Below the pieces are notes generated by a model. The model was given only the letters and a program-made list of their open reading frames with translations. It was not told where the DNA came from and ran no database searches. From positions 1 through 48,863 of the forward strand of contig JAERTB010000011.1 of the NCBI GenBank assembly GCA_016845225.1: a stretch of 48,863 nucleotides of DNA, in the 5' to 3' direction. Shown one piece after another: positions 18,426 to 28,558 of the stretch. The stretch comes from Candidatus Woesearchaeota archaeon. GTDB taxonomy: Archaea > Nanobdellota > Nanobdellia > SCGC-AAA011-G17 > UBA489. Each line of letters opens with the position of its first letter. Within the stretch, counting starts at the first letter, position 1. Made by a program: the position numbers and the translations under genes.

Positions 18426-19007
18426 TTACTTTTCAAGCAAAATAAACTTTTTATTCCCTTTTTGATGACTGGTTCCTTCATCCACAACAGTCTCAACTTT
18501 AAATCCTACAAATTTAAAGCATTTAACCCATAATTCAAATTCACCTTTAGATTGAGGATAGAACTGAATTACTCCCTTTCCATTAGTTTTCAAAACTCTG
18601 AACATTTCAGCAGCAACTGTTTTATAATTTTCAACCACTTCATCAGCATTATTTCCACTAATCCATTGCATAGCAGAAATTGAAATTAAACCATCAAAAC
18701 ATTCATCGGCATAATCTAACTCTAACATACTTCCCAACTTAACCTCAAAACCTTTTGACTTAGCAATCTTAACCATTTCCTCAGCCAAATCAACACCAAA
18801 AACCTCAAATCCATTCTCTTTCAAAACCTCTAAAGAAAAACCAGTCCCACAACCAACATCCAAAACTTTTCCACCATCCAATCCCAACAATTCAATAGCA
18901 CGAGAAGTAACTTCAAATTGAACCTTTTTCATACCAGAAGAACTCTCATACTTCAAAGCTTCTTCTTTTCCATAATATTTGTTAGCATCTATTCCAAGAA
19001 CATCCAT
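18426..19007 (-). CDS. Bud23-like SAM-dependent rRNA methyltransferase
   Basis: VLDVGCGTGFSLEVL, VFGVDLAEEMV, DGLISISAMQWI, RVLKTNGKGVIQFYPQ, matching the Bud23/WBSCR22 pattern. Confidence 0.8.
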   Translation of the reverse strand: MDVLGIDANKYYGKEEALKYESSSGMKKVQFEVTSRAIELLGLDGGKVLDVGCGTGFSLEVLKENGFEVFGVDLAEEMVKIAKSKGFEVKLGSMLELDYADECFDGLISISAMQWISGNNADEVVENYKTVAAEMFRVLKTNGKGVIQFYPQSKGEFELWVKCFKFVGFKVETVVDEGTSHQKGNKKFILLEK

Positions 19008-19074
19008 TTTAATTCAAATTCTCCATAAAAATCCACAAAATAAACTTTATAAATATACACATTAACTCAACACT

Positions 19075-20565
19075 ATGAAAAAATTGAATGAGGTGTTAGA
19101 ATCTCTCCACCCATTAGAAAGAAGTGTTCTAAAACATTTAACTGATAACCTAACAGCAACAGAACTAGCTTCGCTATCAAACCTGAAAGAAGTGGAAGTT
19201 ATGCGTGCATTACAATGGTTGGAACAAAAAGGCGTTCTTGAACTTAATCAAACTAAAATGGAAACAATAGAAATTGGTGAAAACGGTAAAAACTATTTAG
19301 AAAATGGCTTCCCCGAAAAAAGATTTCTAAATTCCATAAAATCTAAATCTCAATCAATGAATAAAATAAAAGATTTAGCCTGTTTAGATAATAATGAATT
19401 TTCAATTTCATTAGGATTATTAAAAAGAAATAATTGCATTAAACTAGGAAAAGAAGCAGAAATAACTAAAGAGGGTTTAACTCTACTAAAGAATACAAAA
19501 AATGAAGAGTTTCTTAAACAATTACCAATGTCTTCATCAAATTTAACAAAAGAACAAAAAGAAATTCAAAAAGAATTATCAAAAAGAAAAGACATCACTA
19601 AAAAAGATATTAGAAAGATATTCACAGTAAAACTTCTAAAATTCGGAAAAGAAATTCTAAACTCTAAAATTGATTTAGATTTAATTGATACTTTAACTCC
19701 TGAAATAATTAAAACAGGCAAATGGAAAAATAAGAAATTCAGAAGATATACACTAGATGCTTCTGTTGGAGAAACTTACACGGCAAAAAGACATATGGTT
19801 GCTCAAGCAAGAAATTACATCAGGCAAGTTTGGTTAGACATGGGATTCAAAGAGATGAGTGGGCCAATGGTTGAATCATCATTCTGGAACTTTGATGCAT
19901 TATTTACCCCTCAAGATCATCCTGCAAGAGATATGCAAGACACTTTTTTCATAGAGGGTGCAAAGAAATCTCCAGATAAAAAACTATTATCAAAAATAAA
20001 AAAACAACACGAAACTAAATGGAATTATAAGTGGGAAGAAAAACCCTCAAAAGAATTAGTGCTAAGAACACATACAACTTCAACTACAGCAAGAACATTA
20101 GCAAACCTAAAAGAATCAGATTTTCCAGCAAAATTCTTCTCAGTTAATAGAGTGTTTAGAAATGAAGCATTAGATTGGTCTCATTTATTTGAATTAAACC
20201 AAGTAGAAGGAATAGTAGTTGATCCAAATGCAACATTCCAAGATTTAATTGGATATCTTAAACAATTCTACCAAAAAATTGGTTACGACAAAATAAGAAT
20301 CAGGCCAGGTTATTTCCCTTACGTAGAACCTGGATTAGAAATTGATGCATTTCATCCAAAGAAAAAGAAATGGGTTGAATTAGGTGGTGCAGGAATCTTA
20401 AGACCTGAAGTAGTAATACCTTTACTAGGAAAAGACATTCCAGTTTTAGCGTGGGGTCAAGGATTAGAAAGAGGAATATCAGAATATTATAATATAACAG
20501 ATATTAGAGAGTTATACAAAAATGATCTTAAACAATTAAGAAACTCAAAGGTATGGTTAAAATAA
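19075..20565 (+). CDS. pheS: Phenylalanyl-tRNA synthetase alpha subunit
   Basis: N-terminal wHTH; class II motifs (GFKEMSGPMVESSFWNFDALFTPQDHPARDMQDTFF; SVNRVFRNEALDWSHLFELNQVEG). Confidence 0.97.
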   Translation: MKKLNEVLESLHPLERSVLKHLTDNLTATELASLSNLKEVEVMRALQWLEQKGVLELNQTKMETIEIGENGKNYLENGFPEKRFLNSIKSKSQSMNKIKDLACLDNNEFSISLGLLKRNNCIKLGKEAEITKEGLTLLKNTKNEEFLKQLPMSSSNLTKEQKEIQKELSKRKDITKKDIRKIFTVKLLKFGKEILNSKIDLDLIDTLTPEIIKTGKWKNKKFRRYTLDASVGETYTAKRHMVAQARNYIRQVWLDMGFKEMSGPMVESSFWNFDALFTPQDHPARDMQDTFFIEGAKKSPDKKLLSKIKKQHETKWNYKWEEKPSKELVLRTHTTSTTARTLANLKESDFPAKFFSVNRVFRNEALDWSHLFELNQVEGIVVDPNATFQDLIGYLKQFYQKIGYDKIRIRPGYFPYVEPGLEIDAFHPKKKKWVELGGAGILRPEVVIPLLGKDIPVLAWGQGLERGISEYYNITDIRELYKNDLKQLRNSKVWLK

Positions 20566-20566
20566 A

Positions 20567-22177
20567 ATGCCAAAAATAACATTAAACAAAAAAGAAACAT
20601 TGAAACTAGTTGGGAAAAACATTTCAGACAAACAATTAGAAGAATACATTCCATTACTAGGCACAGATTTAGAAAAAGTAACTAAAACTGAAATCGAAGT
20701 AGAAATTTTTCCAAACAGGCCAGATATGTTATCAGAAGAAGGATTTGCAAGAGCACTTTCTTCATTTATGGGAATTAAAACAGGCTTAAAACCATACAAA
20801 GTAAATAAATCTAATTACAAATACAAAGTAGATTCCAAAGTAAAATCAATCAGACCTTACTGTGGTGCAGCAATAGTAAAAGGAGTAAAATTCACACAAG
20901 ATTCATTAACCGGATTCATGAATTTACAAGATAAGTTACACACAACTCACGGAAGAAATAGAGCCAAGGTTGCTATGGGCGCTCATGATTTAACGAATGT
21001 TTCATTCCCAATAAAATATACTACTAAACCAAGAAGTTTCAAATTTCATGCATTGGGAGACTCTACAGAAGAGACTATTTCAAGAATATTAGAAGAAAAT
21101 CCAAAAGGTTCAGCATATGCACACATATTAGATAAAAAAGAAGTGCCGATTTGGATTGACGCTAAAGGTCAAGTTCTTAGCTTACCTCCAATTATCAATT
21201 CAGAACAAACAAAATTAACAATAAATTCTAAAGATATTCTATTAGATGTTACTGGAAGTTCTCAAGAATCAGTAGATCAAGCATTAAACATCTTAGTTAC
21301 CGCCTTAGCAGATCGCGGTGGAAAAATTTACTCAATAAATAACCAACCTAAACTAAAACCTCACAAACTAAATGTAAATATTAACAAAGTAAACAACTTA
21401 TTAGGTTTAGACTTAAAGAAAAAAGAAATTTCAAAACTTTTAGCAAAAATGGGATTAAAATATTCTCCCTCAACTTCAAGTGTAGAATACCCTGCATATA
21501 GAACAGACATTCTAAGTGAAGTAGATATTGTTGAAGAAGTTGCAACAGCATATGGTTACAATAATTTTTCTTCAAGTATTCCAAATATTTCAACAATAGC
21601 TCAAGAAGATCCTTTTGAAAAATTCAAAAACATAATTGCAAATATTTGTACAGGTTTAGGGTTACAAGAAGTTTCAAGTTATCATTTATCTAACTTAGAA
21701 GATGAAACAACTAAAATGAAACTAGACTTAAAACCAATCAAAATAAAAAATTCTATTAGTTCAGAGTATAATGTATTAAGACCAACAATTACACCTTCAT
21801 TACTAAATGTTCTAAAAATTAACAGGCATAATGAATATCCTCAAAACATTTTCGAAATGGGGAATGTATTCTTAAAAAAAGGAAATGATATTGAGGAACC
21901 AACAAGAATCGGACTTGCATTATGTCATTCAAGAGCGGATTACACTGAAGCAAAAAAAGCCTTAGATTCTATTCTTTCTTCATTAGGATTAACTGCTAAA
22001 TATGAAGCAACTGATCATCCTTCTTTCATACCTGGAAGAGTAGCAAGAGTTTCCATAAAGAACAAAAATATAGCTTACGTTGGTGAACTTCACCCAGAAG
22101 TATTAAACAACTTTGACATTGATACCCCCACTACAACAGTAGAACTTAATTTAACAGAAATATTTAATTTGATTTAA
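20567..22177 (+). CDS. pheT: Phenylalanyl-tRNA synthetase beta subunit
   Basis: Archaeal-type PheT: FPNRPDMLSEEGFARAL, B3/B4 and B5 domains, YRTDILSEVDIVEEVATAYGYNN; follows pheS by 1 bp. Confidence 0.97.
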   Translation: MPKITLNKKETLKLVGKNISDKQLEEYIPLLGTDLEKVTKTEIEVEIFPNRPDMLSEEGFARALSSFMGIKTGLKPYKVNKSNYKYKVDSKVKSIRPYCGAAIVKGVKFTQDSLTGFMNLQDKLHTTHGRNRAKVAMGAHDLTNVSFPIKYTTKPRSFKFHALGDSTEETISRILEENPKGSAYAHILDKKEVPIWIDAKGQVLSLPPIINSEQTKLTINSKDILLDVTGSSQESVDQALNILVTALADRGGKIYSINNQPKLKPHKLNVNINKVNNLLGLDLKKKEISKLLAKMGLKYSPSTSSVEYPAYRTDILSEVDIVEEVATAYGYNNFSSSIPNISTIAQEDPFEKFKNIIANICTGLGLQEVSSYHLSNLEDETTKMKLDLKPIKIKNSISSEYNVLRPTITPSLLNVLKINRHNEYPQNIFEMGNVFLKKGNDIEEPTRIGLALCHSRADYTEAKKALDSILSSLGLTAKYEATDHPSFIPGRVARVSIKNKNIAYVGELHPEVLNNFDIDTPTTTVELNLTEIFNLI

Positions 22178-22524
22178 AGCAAACTACCATATACTCTTTG
22201 ATCTTTTTCACCATAAGAATAAAATCCTTTTACATCTGCATTAAAACAGGCATCAGAACCTAAAAATTCTTTCAAACTTTTAGCTTCTTCCCTAAGAATT
22301 GAATAAATATTTTCATTGAACGCATATTTTGGTATATTGTTTGCTTTAATCAATAATTCTTCATTTTTTGTTAAAATTTCTAAATAAGCGATTTCTTTTC
22401 CATTTTTCATACATCTTTGATAGTTCAAGATTAAATCAGAAGCTGTCCTAAGTTTAGTTTTTAGAGTACTAGAAACGATCAAATTTCTATTTTCTCTATC
22501 AATTGAATGGGTTAAATAAGACAT
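22174..22524 (-). CDS. Hypothetical protein
   Basis: 116 aa intact ORF convergent with pheT. Confidence 0.65.
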   Translation of the reverse strand: MSYLTHSIDRENRNLIVSSTLKTKLRTASDLILNYQRCMKNGKEIAYLEILTKNEELLIKANNIPKYAFNENIYSILREEAKSLKEFLGSDACFNADVKGFYSYGEKDQRVYGSLL

Positions 22525-22558
22525 CTAAACACGAAAAAATAAGCATATATAAGATTTC

Positions 22559-22816
22559 CTAATTCAAATAATCCTTAGCAACCTGTACCACAATATTAAT
22601 TAATTTAGCAGTGCATAACCCATGGTAGACACCATTAGCAACCGCATATGCCTTAAACTTTGAAGTTTCTTTTAATTCATCAGAAAAATCATCAAATCTT
22701 TTAGCAAATTTATATCCTCCATAGATAGGAATAATATCCTTAGAATTATACAACTTTTCCTCTAAGTTTTCATCCTCTCCACGCTTAAAAAAGTCATCAA
22801 TCATAGCAATTTTCAA
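22559..22816 (-). CDS. Hypothetical protein
   Basis: 85 aa intact ORF. Confidence 0.6.
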   Translation of the reverse strand: MKIAMIDDFFKRGEDENLEEKLYNSKDIIPIYGGYKFAKRFDDFSDELKETSKFKAYAVANGVYHGLCTAKLINIVVQVAKDYLN

Positions 22817-22878
22817 CTTAATTCACTATAATTAAGCTTTTGGGTACCTTTTTAAATAAATTATTCAAAATTTCAATT

Positions 22879-23118
22879 ATGAAAGAAATAATTAAATTAA
22901 GAAAAAAAGTAGATAAAATAGACTTAAAACTTCTAAAAACCCTCTCAAAAAGGAATAGCCTAGCCTCGAAAATAAAGAAAATAAAGAAAGAAAATAAAAT
23001 CAAATTAGAAGACAAAACCAGAGAAAAAATCATACTAAAAAATCTAAAATCCAAGAAATTAATATCAAACAAAACACTAGAAAATATTTACAAAGAAATA
23101 TTCAAACAATCAAAATGA
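22879..23118 (+). CDS. Standalone chorismate mutase (AroQ fold)
   Basis: IIKLRKKVDKIDLKLLKTLSKRNSLASKIKKIKKENKIKLEDKTREKIIL: the Arg, Arg, Lys, Asp, RE positions of AroQ mutases are all present. Confidence 0.85.
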   Translation: MKEIIKLRKKVDKIDLKLLKTLSKRNSLASKIKKIKKENKIKLEDKTREKIILKNLKSKKLISNKTLENIYKEIFKQSK

Positions 23119-24443
23119 AAACAGAATTATTAGCACCAGTAGGAGATTGGGAAACCATGCAAGCAGCAATAGATGCTGGTGCAGATGCAGTATATTTTGG
23201 AATAAAATGGATTAACATGCGTTCTTCTTCAGCAAGAAACTTTGACATAGAAGAATTACCAAAAGTTATGGAAAAACTACATAAAAATAATGTCAAAGGA
23301 TTTATCGCACTAAACACTCTAATTTATGATCACGAATTAAAAAAAGCAGAAGATATAATCGATGCAGCAAAAAAAGCAAAAGTTGATGCAGTTATTGCAG
23401 CAGACACAGCAATTTTACAATTATGCAATGATAAAGATGTTGAAGTTCATATTTCAACTCAAGAATCAGTTTCAAATTATCAAGCAGTTAAATTTTTCTC
23501 AAACTTTTCACCCAGAATAGTTTTAGCAAGAGAGTGTACTTTAGAACAAATCAAAGAAATAAAGAAAAAAATAAAACAAGATAAACTAAACTATAAAGGA
23601 AGAGAAATTGAATTAGAAACTTTTATTCATGGTTCTTTATGTGTGGCATACTCTGGAAGATGTTTCATGTCTCAACACCATAACAGATTATCAGCAAACA
23701 GAGGACAATGTTTGCAAGAATGCAGAAAAAAATACAAAATCACAGATTTAGAAGATCCAAGAAGAGAATTTCATATAGAAGACAATTATATTCTTTCGCC
23801 AAAAGATCTTTGCACATTACCAATTTTAGATAAACTAGTCGATGCAGGAATAGATGTTTTAAAAATAGAGGGAAGGGCAAAGGGTCCAGAATATATTTAC
23901 ACAGTAACAAAAGCGTACAGAACCGCATTAGATTTAATTAACAACAATGAATTTACACAAGAAAAAGCAGTAACATTAACAGAAGAACTAAAAAAAGTTT
24001 TCAGCAGAGGATTTACAACTAATTTTTACTTGGGAACACCAACTAATGATTCATGGACTAAATTCTACGGCTCATCAGCAACTGAGAAAAAAGTAAAATT
24101 GGGACAAGTAGATAATTATTACACAAAAACAAACATTGTTTCTTTCAAAATTGAACAAAACGAATTAAACGAAGGTGATGAAGTATGTTTTACTGGACCC
24201 ACAACTGGTTTTTACAAAACCAAGGTTAATGAACTATGGGTTAATGAAAAACCTTCAAAAACAGCTAAAAAGGGTGACGAAGTTACATTCAAAACAGAAA
24301 AGAGATTAAGGATTTCTGATACTGCTTTCAAGATTGAAAAAAGAGATGTAAATAAAGAAGAAAAAGAAATCAGAGAGAGATGTGAAAATATTGACATCCA
24401 TAAACCTTTCAAATTCTTAAAAAAAGACAAAGGTATGAAGTAA
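23115..24443 (+). CDS. U32 peptidase-family protein (TrhP/YegQ-like)
   Basis: ELLAPVGDWETMQAAIDAGADAVYFG, HGSLCVAYSGRCFMS...ANRGQCLQECR; ATGA overlap with chorismate mutase. Confidence 0.93.
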   Translation: MKTELLAPVGDWETMQAAIDAGADAVYFGIKWINMRSSSARNFDIEELPKVMEKLHKNNVKGFIALNTLIYDHELKKAEDIIDAAKKAKVDAVIAADTAILQLCNDKDVEVHISTQESVSNYQAVKFFSNFSPRIVLARECTLEQIKEIKKKIKQDKLNYKGREIELETFIHGSLCVAYSGRCFMSQHHNRLSANRGQCLQECRKKYKITDLEDPRREFHIEDNYILSPKDLCTLPILDKLVDAGIDVLKIEGRAKGPEYIYTVTKAYRTALDLINNNEFTQEKAVTLTEELKKVFSRGFTTNFYLGTPTNDSWTKFYGSSATEKKVKLGQVDNYYTKTNIVSFKIEQNELNEGDEVCFTGPTTGFYKTKVNELWVNEKPSKTAKKGDEVTFKTEKRLRISDTAFKIEKRDVNKEEKEIRERCENIDIHKPFKFLKKDKGMK

Positions 24444-24519
24444 TTTATAAAAAAACTCAAATATAACAATAAAACTAAACAAATTTATTTAAAGCAAATT
24501 CTCAAAGTTCTAACACGCA

Positions 24520-25947
24520 ATGAATAAAATTAGAACAGGTTTAACTTTCTCAGACGTATTATTAGTACCTAAAAGGACCCCTTTATCTTCAAGAAGTGAA
24601 GCAGACACTAAAACAAAAATAACAAAAAATGTTTCTCTAAACAATCCTTTAGTTAGTTCTAACATGGCAACAGTTACTGAACACAAAATGGCAATCGCCA
24701 TGGCAAGAGAAGGAGGAATTGGAGTAATTCACCAATTTGAAACAATTGAATCCCAAGTAGCAGAAGTAAAAAAAGTAAAGCGAAGTACCAGCTATATAAT
24801 TGAAGATCCGATAACGGCCCCATCAAATTTAACATTGGGTGATGCAGAAGACCTCATGGCGAGAGAAAGAGTAAATAGTCTACTAATAGTTGAAGATGAA
24901 AAATTAATCGGAATTTTAACACATAGAGATTATGTTTTTGAAACAAACAAAGAACAAAAAATATCTAACTTAATGACAAAAGAAAAGGACTTAATTGCAG
25001 CAGATCCAAAAATAACTTTAGAAGCAGCAAAGGAAGCATTACATCAAAATAAAATCGAAAAAATCCCACTAATAAACAAAGGAAAATTAGTTGGTTTAAT
25101 CACTGCAAAAGATATTCAAGTTTCAGAACATTGGCCAAACGCTTCAAGAGATAAAAAAGGAAGATTAAGAGTTGCAGCAGCAGTGGGTGTTAGAGATAGT
25201 TTAGAAAGAGCAACTGCGTTGGTTAAAGCAGGAGTTGATCTAATAGTTCTTGATGTTGCACATGCACATTCAGATTTTGTAATTAAACAATTAAAAAAAA
25301 TCAAATCAAAATTAAAAGTAGACGTTCTTGTAGGAAATATTGCAACAAAAACTGCAGCTAAAGATTTAATCAAAGCAGGTGCAGACGGACTAAAAGTGGG
25401 AATCGGTCCAAGTCCAGTTTGTACCACTCGAATTATTTCTGGAAGCGGAATACCTCAATTAACAGCAATTATAGATGTAGTTTCAGTAGCATATAAAAAT
25501 AAAGTTCCAGTTTGTGCAGATGGAGGCATGACCTATCCAGGAGATATTTCCAAAGCAATTGCTGCAGGGGCAGATACTATTTGTTCAGGTTCTTTTTTCG
25601 CAGGAACAGATGAAGCACCAGGATATATAATAATGAAAGATGGAAAAAGATACAAAAGATATATTGGAAGTGCCTCTTACGATTCAAATCATGAAAGAAA
25701 AGAAAAATTAACAAAAAAAAGATACAAAAACAAAATTGATGTGTTTGTAGAAGGTGTAGCAAATTTAGTTGATTATAAGGGTCCAGTAGATGAAATAATA
25801 AAATCATTAATCAAAGGGTTACAAAGTGGAATAAGTTATACTGGCGCTAAAAACATCAAAGAAATGCAAAAAAATTCTGAATTTATTCGATTAACTGCAA
25901 GTGGTTGGCAAGAAAGCATTTCAAGAGGGAAAAAACTTTCTGAATAA
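24520..25947 (+). CDS. guaB: Inosine-5'-monophosphate dehydrogenase with CBS pair
   Basis: TFSDVLLVPKRT, CBS domains, KVGIGPSPVCTTRIISGSGIPQ, ADGGMTYPGDISKAIAAGAD. Confidence 0.95.
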   Translation: MNKIRTGLTFSDVLLVPKRTPLSSRSEADTKTKITKNVSLNNPLVSSNMATVTEHKMAIAMAREGGIGVIHQFETIESQVAEVKKVKRSTSYIIEDPITAPSNLTLGDAEDLMARERVNSLLIVEDEKLIGILTHRDYVFETNKEQKISNLMTKEKDLIAADPKITLEAAKEALHQNKIEKIPLINKGKLVGLITAKDIQVSEHWPNASRDKKGRLRVAAAVGVRDSLERATALVKAGVDLIVLDVAHAHSDFVIKQLKKIKSKLKVDVLVGNIATKTAAKDLIKAGADGLKVGIGPSPVCTTRIISGSGIPQLTAIIDVVSVAYKNKVPVCADGGMTYPGDISKAIAAGADTICSGSFFAGTDEAPGYIIMKDGKRYKRYIGSASYDSNHERKEKLTKKRYKNKIDVFVEGVANLVDYKGPVDEIIKSLIKGLQSGISYTGAKNIKEMQKNSEFIRLTASGWQESISRGKKLSE

Positions 25948-25977
25948 GTTTTTAAACTCGAATTAAACTAATATTCT

Positions 25978-26412
25978 ATGAAAACTGAAATTATCTGTGT
26001 CGGAAAAATAAAAGAGAATTATATGAAGTCAGCAATTGATACATATATCGAAAGATTGAGACCCTATTGCAAATTAGAGATAATTGAAGTTAAAGATTCA
26101 GATAAAGAAAAAGAATCAGAAAAGATATTAGAACTTCTAGAAAAGAGAACAAATTCTAAAATCATTACCCTCTCTGAAGAAGGCGATCAATTTTCTTCAA
26201 TAAATTTTTCAGAAAATTTCAAAAACCAAGAACAAGATTTAGTGTTCATAATTGGTGGTGCAGACGGATTAAATGATAAAGTTAAACAAACATCAAATCA
26301 AGTATTGTCATTATCAGGTATGACTTTCTTACATGACATGGCGAGATTATTTTTAATTGAACAAATTTATAGATCATATAAAATAATTAAAGGAGAACCA
26401 TACCACAAATGA
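25978..26412 (+). CDS. rlmH: RlmH-family SPOUT methyltransferase
   Basis: FIIGGADGLNDKVK, LSLSGMTFLHDMARLFLIEQIYRSYKIIKGEPYHK (RlmH signature). Confidence 0.95.
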   Translation: MKTEIICVGKIKENYMKSAIDTYIERLRPYCKLEIIEVKDSDKEKESEKILELLEKRTNSKIITLSEEGDQFSSINFSENFKNQEQDLVFIIGGADGLNDKVKQTSNQVLSLSGMTFLHDMARLFLIEQIYRSYKIIKGEPYHK

Positions 26413-27038
26413 TTGGAGAATTATTAACTTCATTAGTAGCATTTTTAACCTCTACTGTAGGTTCATGGGGTTACATAGGAATTTTTATATTAATGACAAT
26501 TGAAAGTTCATTTATTCCATTTCCAAGCGAAGTTGTTTTGGTTCCAGCAGGAATTTTAATTACCACAGGAGAAATGAGTTTAATACCTGTTGCATTAGCT
26601 GCACTTTTAGGAAGTGTACTTGGAGCATTCATAAATTATTATTTGGCATTAGGTTTAGGAAGAAAATTCATTCACAAATTAGTTAGAAAATATGGGAAGG
26701 CGCTATTATTGGCAGAATCGGCAATAAATAAATCTGAAAAATATTTTAACAAACACGGCGAATTAACCATATTTATTGGAAGACTAATCCCAGGAATAAG
26801 ACAATTAATATCTCTACCTGCAGGATTTGCAAGGATGAATCTATTCAAATTTACCTTATTTACCTTATTGGGAGCAGGAATTTGGTCAGGAATTTTAATT
26901 TATTTAGGAATAATATTTGGAAACAATATGGAATTACTTCATGCCAACATTAAGTTATTTACATCCATTGTGCTTAGTATTGGAGCATTAGTAATTGGAC
27001 TATACTTCATTTGGCAACAAAAACACAAAAACTGTTGA
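26409..27038 (+). CDS. DedA family membrane protein
   Basis: ESSFIPFPSEVVLVPAG, GRLIPGIRQLISLPAGFARM. Confidence 0.94.
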   Translation: MIGELLTSLVAFLTSTVGSWGYIGIFILMTIESSFIPFPSEVVLVPAGILITTGEMSLIPVALAALLGSVLGAFINYYLALGLGRKFIHKLVRKYGKALLLAESAINKSEKYFNKHGELTIFIGRLIPGIRQLISLPAGFARMNLFKFTLFTLLGAGIWSGILIYLGIIFGNNMELLHANIKLFTSIVLSIGALVIGLYFIWQQKHKNC

Positions 27039-27076
27039 ACAATAATACTTAATAATTTCAACTTCTTCTTAAAATC

Positions 27077-27475
27077 ATGCCAGAATCCACCAAAAATGCA
27101 TTAAAATTCAGAATCAACAATATTTACAGAATTTATTTATTATTAAATTACTACCAGTCAAGTCTTCTAAAAAATTCACCACCCACTACAAAAAATATAG
27201 AAAAATTAACAGAAATAAAACAATTAATATTGAATTCAACGGAACCACACATACAACAAATTGCAGCAATACAAGATAGAGCATTACAGTCTGAAGATTA
27301 CATTGATCCATTAAAAATTTCTGCAGATATTTTAAGCACTGAATTTTTTTTTCAATCACAACCAAGAATTGAAGAAATATTAAACATTTATGAAACAAAC
27401 ATCAGAGGATTAATAGATGAATTTCAAATCAGTCCAATGGATCAAATGAAATTAAACAAAATTAGTTTTATTTAG
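27077..27475 (+). CDS. Hypothetical protein
   Basis: 132 aa intact ORF, helical. Confidence 0.65.
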   Translation: MPESTKNALKFRINNIYRIYLLLNYYQSSLLKNSPPTTKNIEKLTEIKQLILNSTEPHIQQIAAIQDRALQSEDYIDPLKISADILSTEFFFQSQPRIEEILNIYETNIRGLIDEFQISPMDQMKLNKISFI

Positions 27476-27838
27476 CTACTCAAATCTTCTTTCAGATTCC
27501 CAACTCTTAAATCCTTGGTGATATTTACCTGCTTCTGAAGCATAACCGTATCTGTAAGGATTTCCGCCATAAACATTTCTTCTAGCAGAGTAATATTCTC
27601 CAGAATTCCAACCACTCCAACGATTATAACTTCCACATCTACTATAATGTCCATGATAACCAGGACAACTACCTACTGAATATCCATAATTTCCACCGTA
27701 ATGATTTTGATAACTATTAACTCCGTATGAAGGCCAAAAACCCCACCCATACCAAGCACTAACTTCAGAAACGCCAATTAGTCCAAAAACCATCAGCATT
27801 CCAAGTAAAATTAATATTTTTTTCATAATTAATAGCAA
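27476..27838 (-). CDS. Small secreted Gly/Tyr-rich protein
   Basis: Signal peptide then Tyr/Gly/Ser-rich region (YGVNSYQNHYGGNYGYSVGSCPGYHGHYSRCGSY). Confidence 0.75.
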   Translation of the reverse strand: MLLIMKKILILLGMLMVFGLIGVSEVSAWYGWGFWPSYGVNSYQNHYGGNYGYSVGSCPGYHGHYSRCGSYNRWSGWNSGEYYSARRNVYGGNPYRYGYASEAGKYHQGFKSWESERRFE

Positions 27839-27953
27839 TAAATCAATTATTTAAACCTTTCTTTTGTAACTACCAATAGATGATAACTTTTAGCCAAATA
27901 TCTTAAAATTAAGTAAAATAAAACTATTTAAACCAAAAATAAAACTCAGTTTT

Positions 27954-28538
27954 ATGAAAAAACAAACAATAACCTCATTATTATTCATATTCTTAACTGG
28001 GTTAGTATTTTTTAATCAAAAACAACCGTTCAACATAGATTTAATCGTAAATTCATTTCAATTTCCAACATTTACATTACCATTCTTACAATTCATCAGC
28101 AACATAACAGACACAATACCTATTGCAATAGCGACACTCTTCATTTTCTTTTACCTAAGAAAAAACAATAAACCAAAACAGTCTTTATTCGCATTAATAG
28201 TTTTAATAGGAGCAATACTAGTAAAAACGCTAAAATTAGCGATTTCGAGAGCAAGACCAGAAAACATAGATTATCAAAGTTTTCCGAGCGGGCATGTAAC
28301 CATGACCACTGTATTTTGTTCAGTTCTTTATCTAACAATAATCAAAGACCTAAAAAATAAAACAACAAAATTAATCTCAACAATAGTAATAATTTTACTC
28401 CCAATACTAGTGGCAATTTCAAGATTAGCATTAAATCACCACTGGTTCACAGACACAATTGCAGGGTTTTTGCTAGGAATATCAGTGTCATTAATTGGAT
28501 ATTCGTATATTTCCAACCATCATAAGTTATTTAAATAA
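27954..28538 (+). CDS. PAP2-family phosphatase
   Basis: KLAISRARPEN, PSGHVTMTT, SRLALNHHWFTDTIAG (PAP2 motifs 1-3). Confidence 0.93.
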   Translation: MKKQTITSLLFIFLTGLVFFNQKQPFNIDLIVNSFQFPTFTLPFLQFISNITDTIPIAIATLFIFFYLRKNNKPKQSLFALIVLIGAILVKTLKLAISRARPENIDYQSFPSGHVTMTTVFCSVLYLTIIKDLKNKTTKLISTIVIILLPILVAISRLALNHHWFTDTIAGFLLGISVSLIGYSYISNHHKLFK

Positions 28539-28558
28539 TATAATGATAAATTCTACAC

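Noticed and set aside
20557-20799. Minus-strand ORF overlapping the pheS/pheT junction
   Set aside because: Shadow ORF over conserved synthetase genes.
25116-25427. Minus-strand ORF inside guaB
   Set aside because: Opposite a strongly conserved IMPDH catalytic region; no family features.
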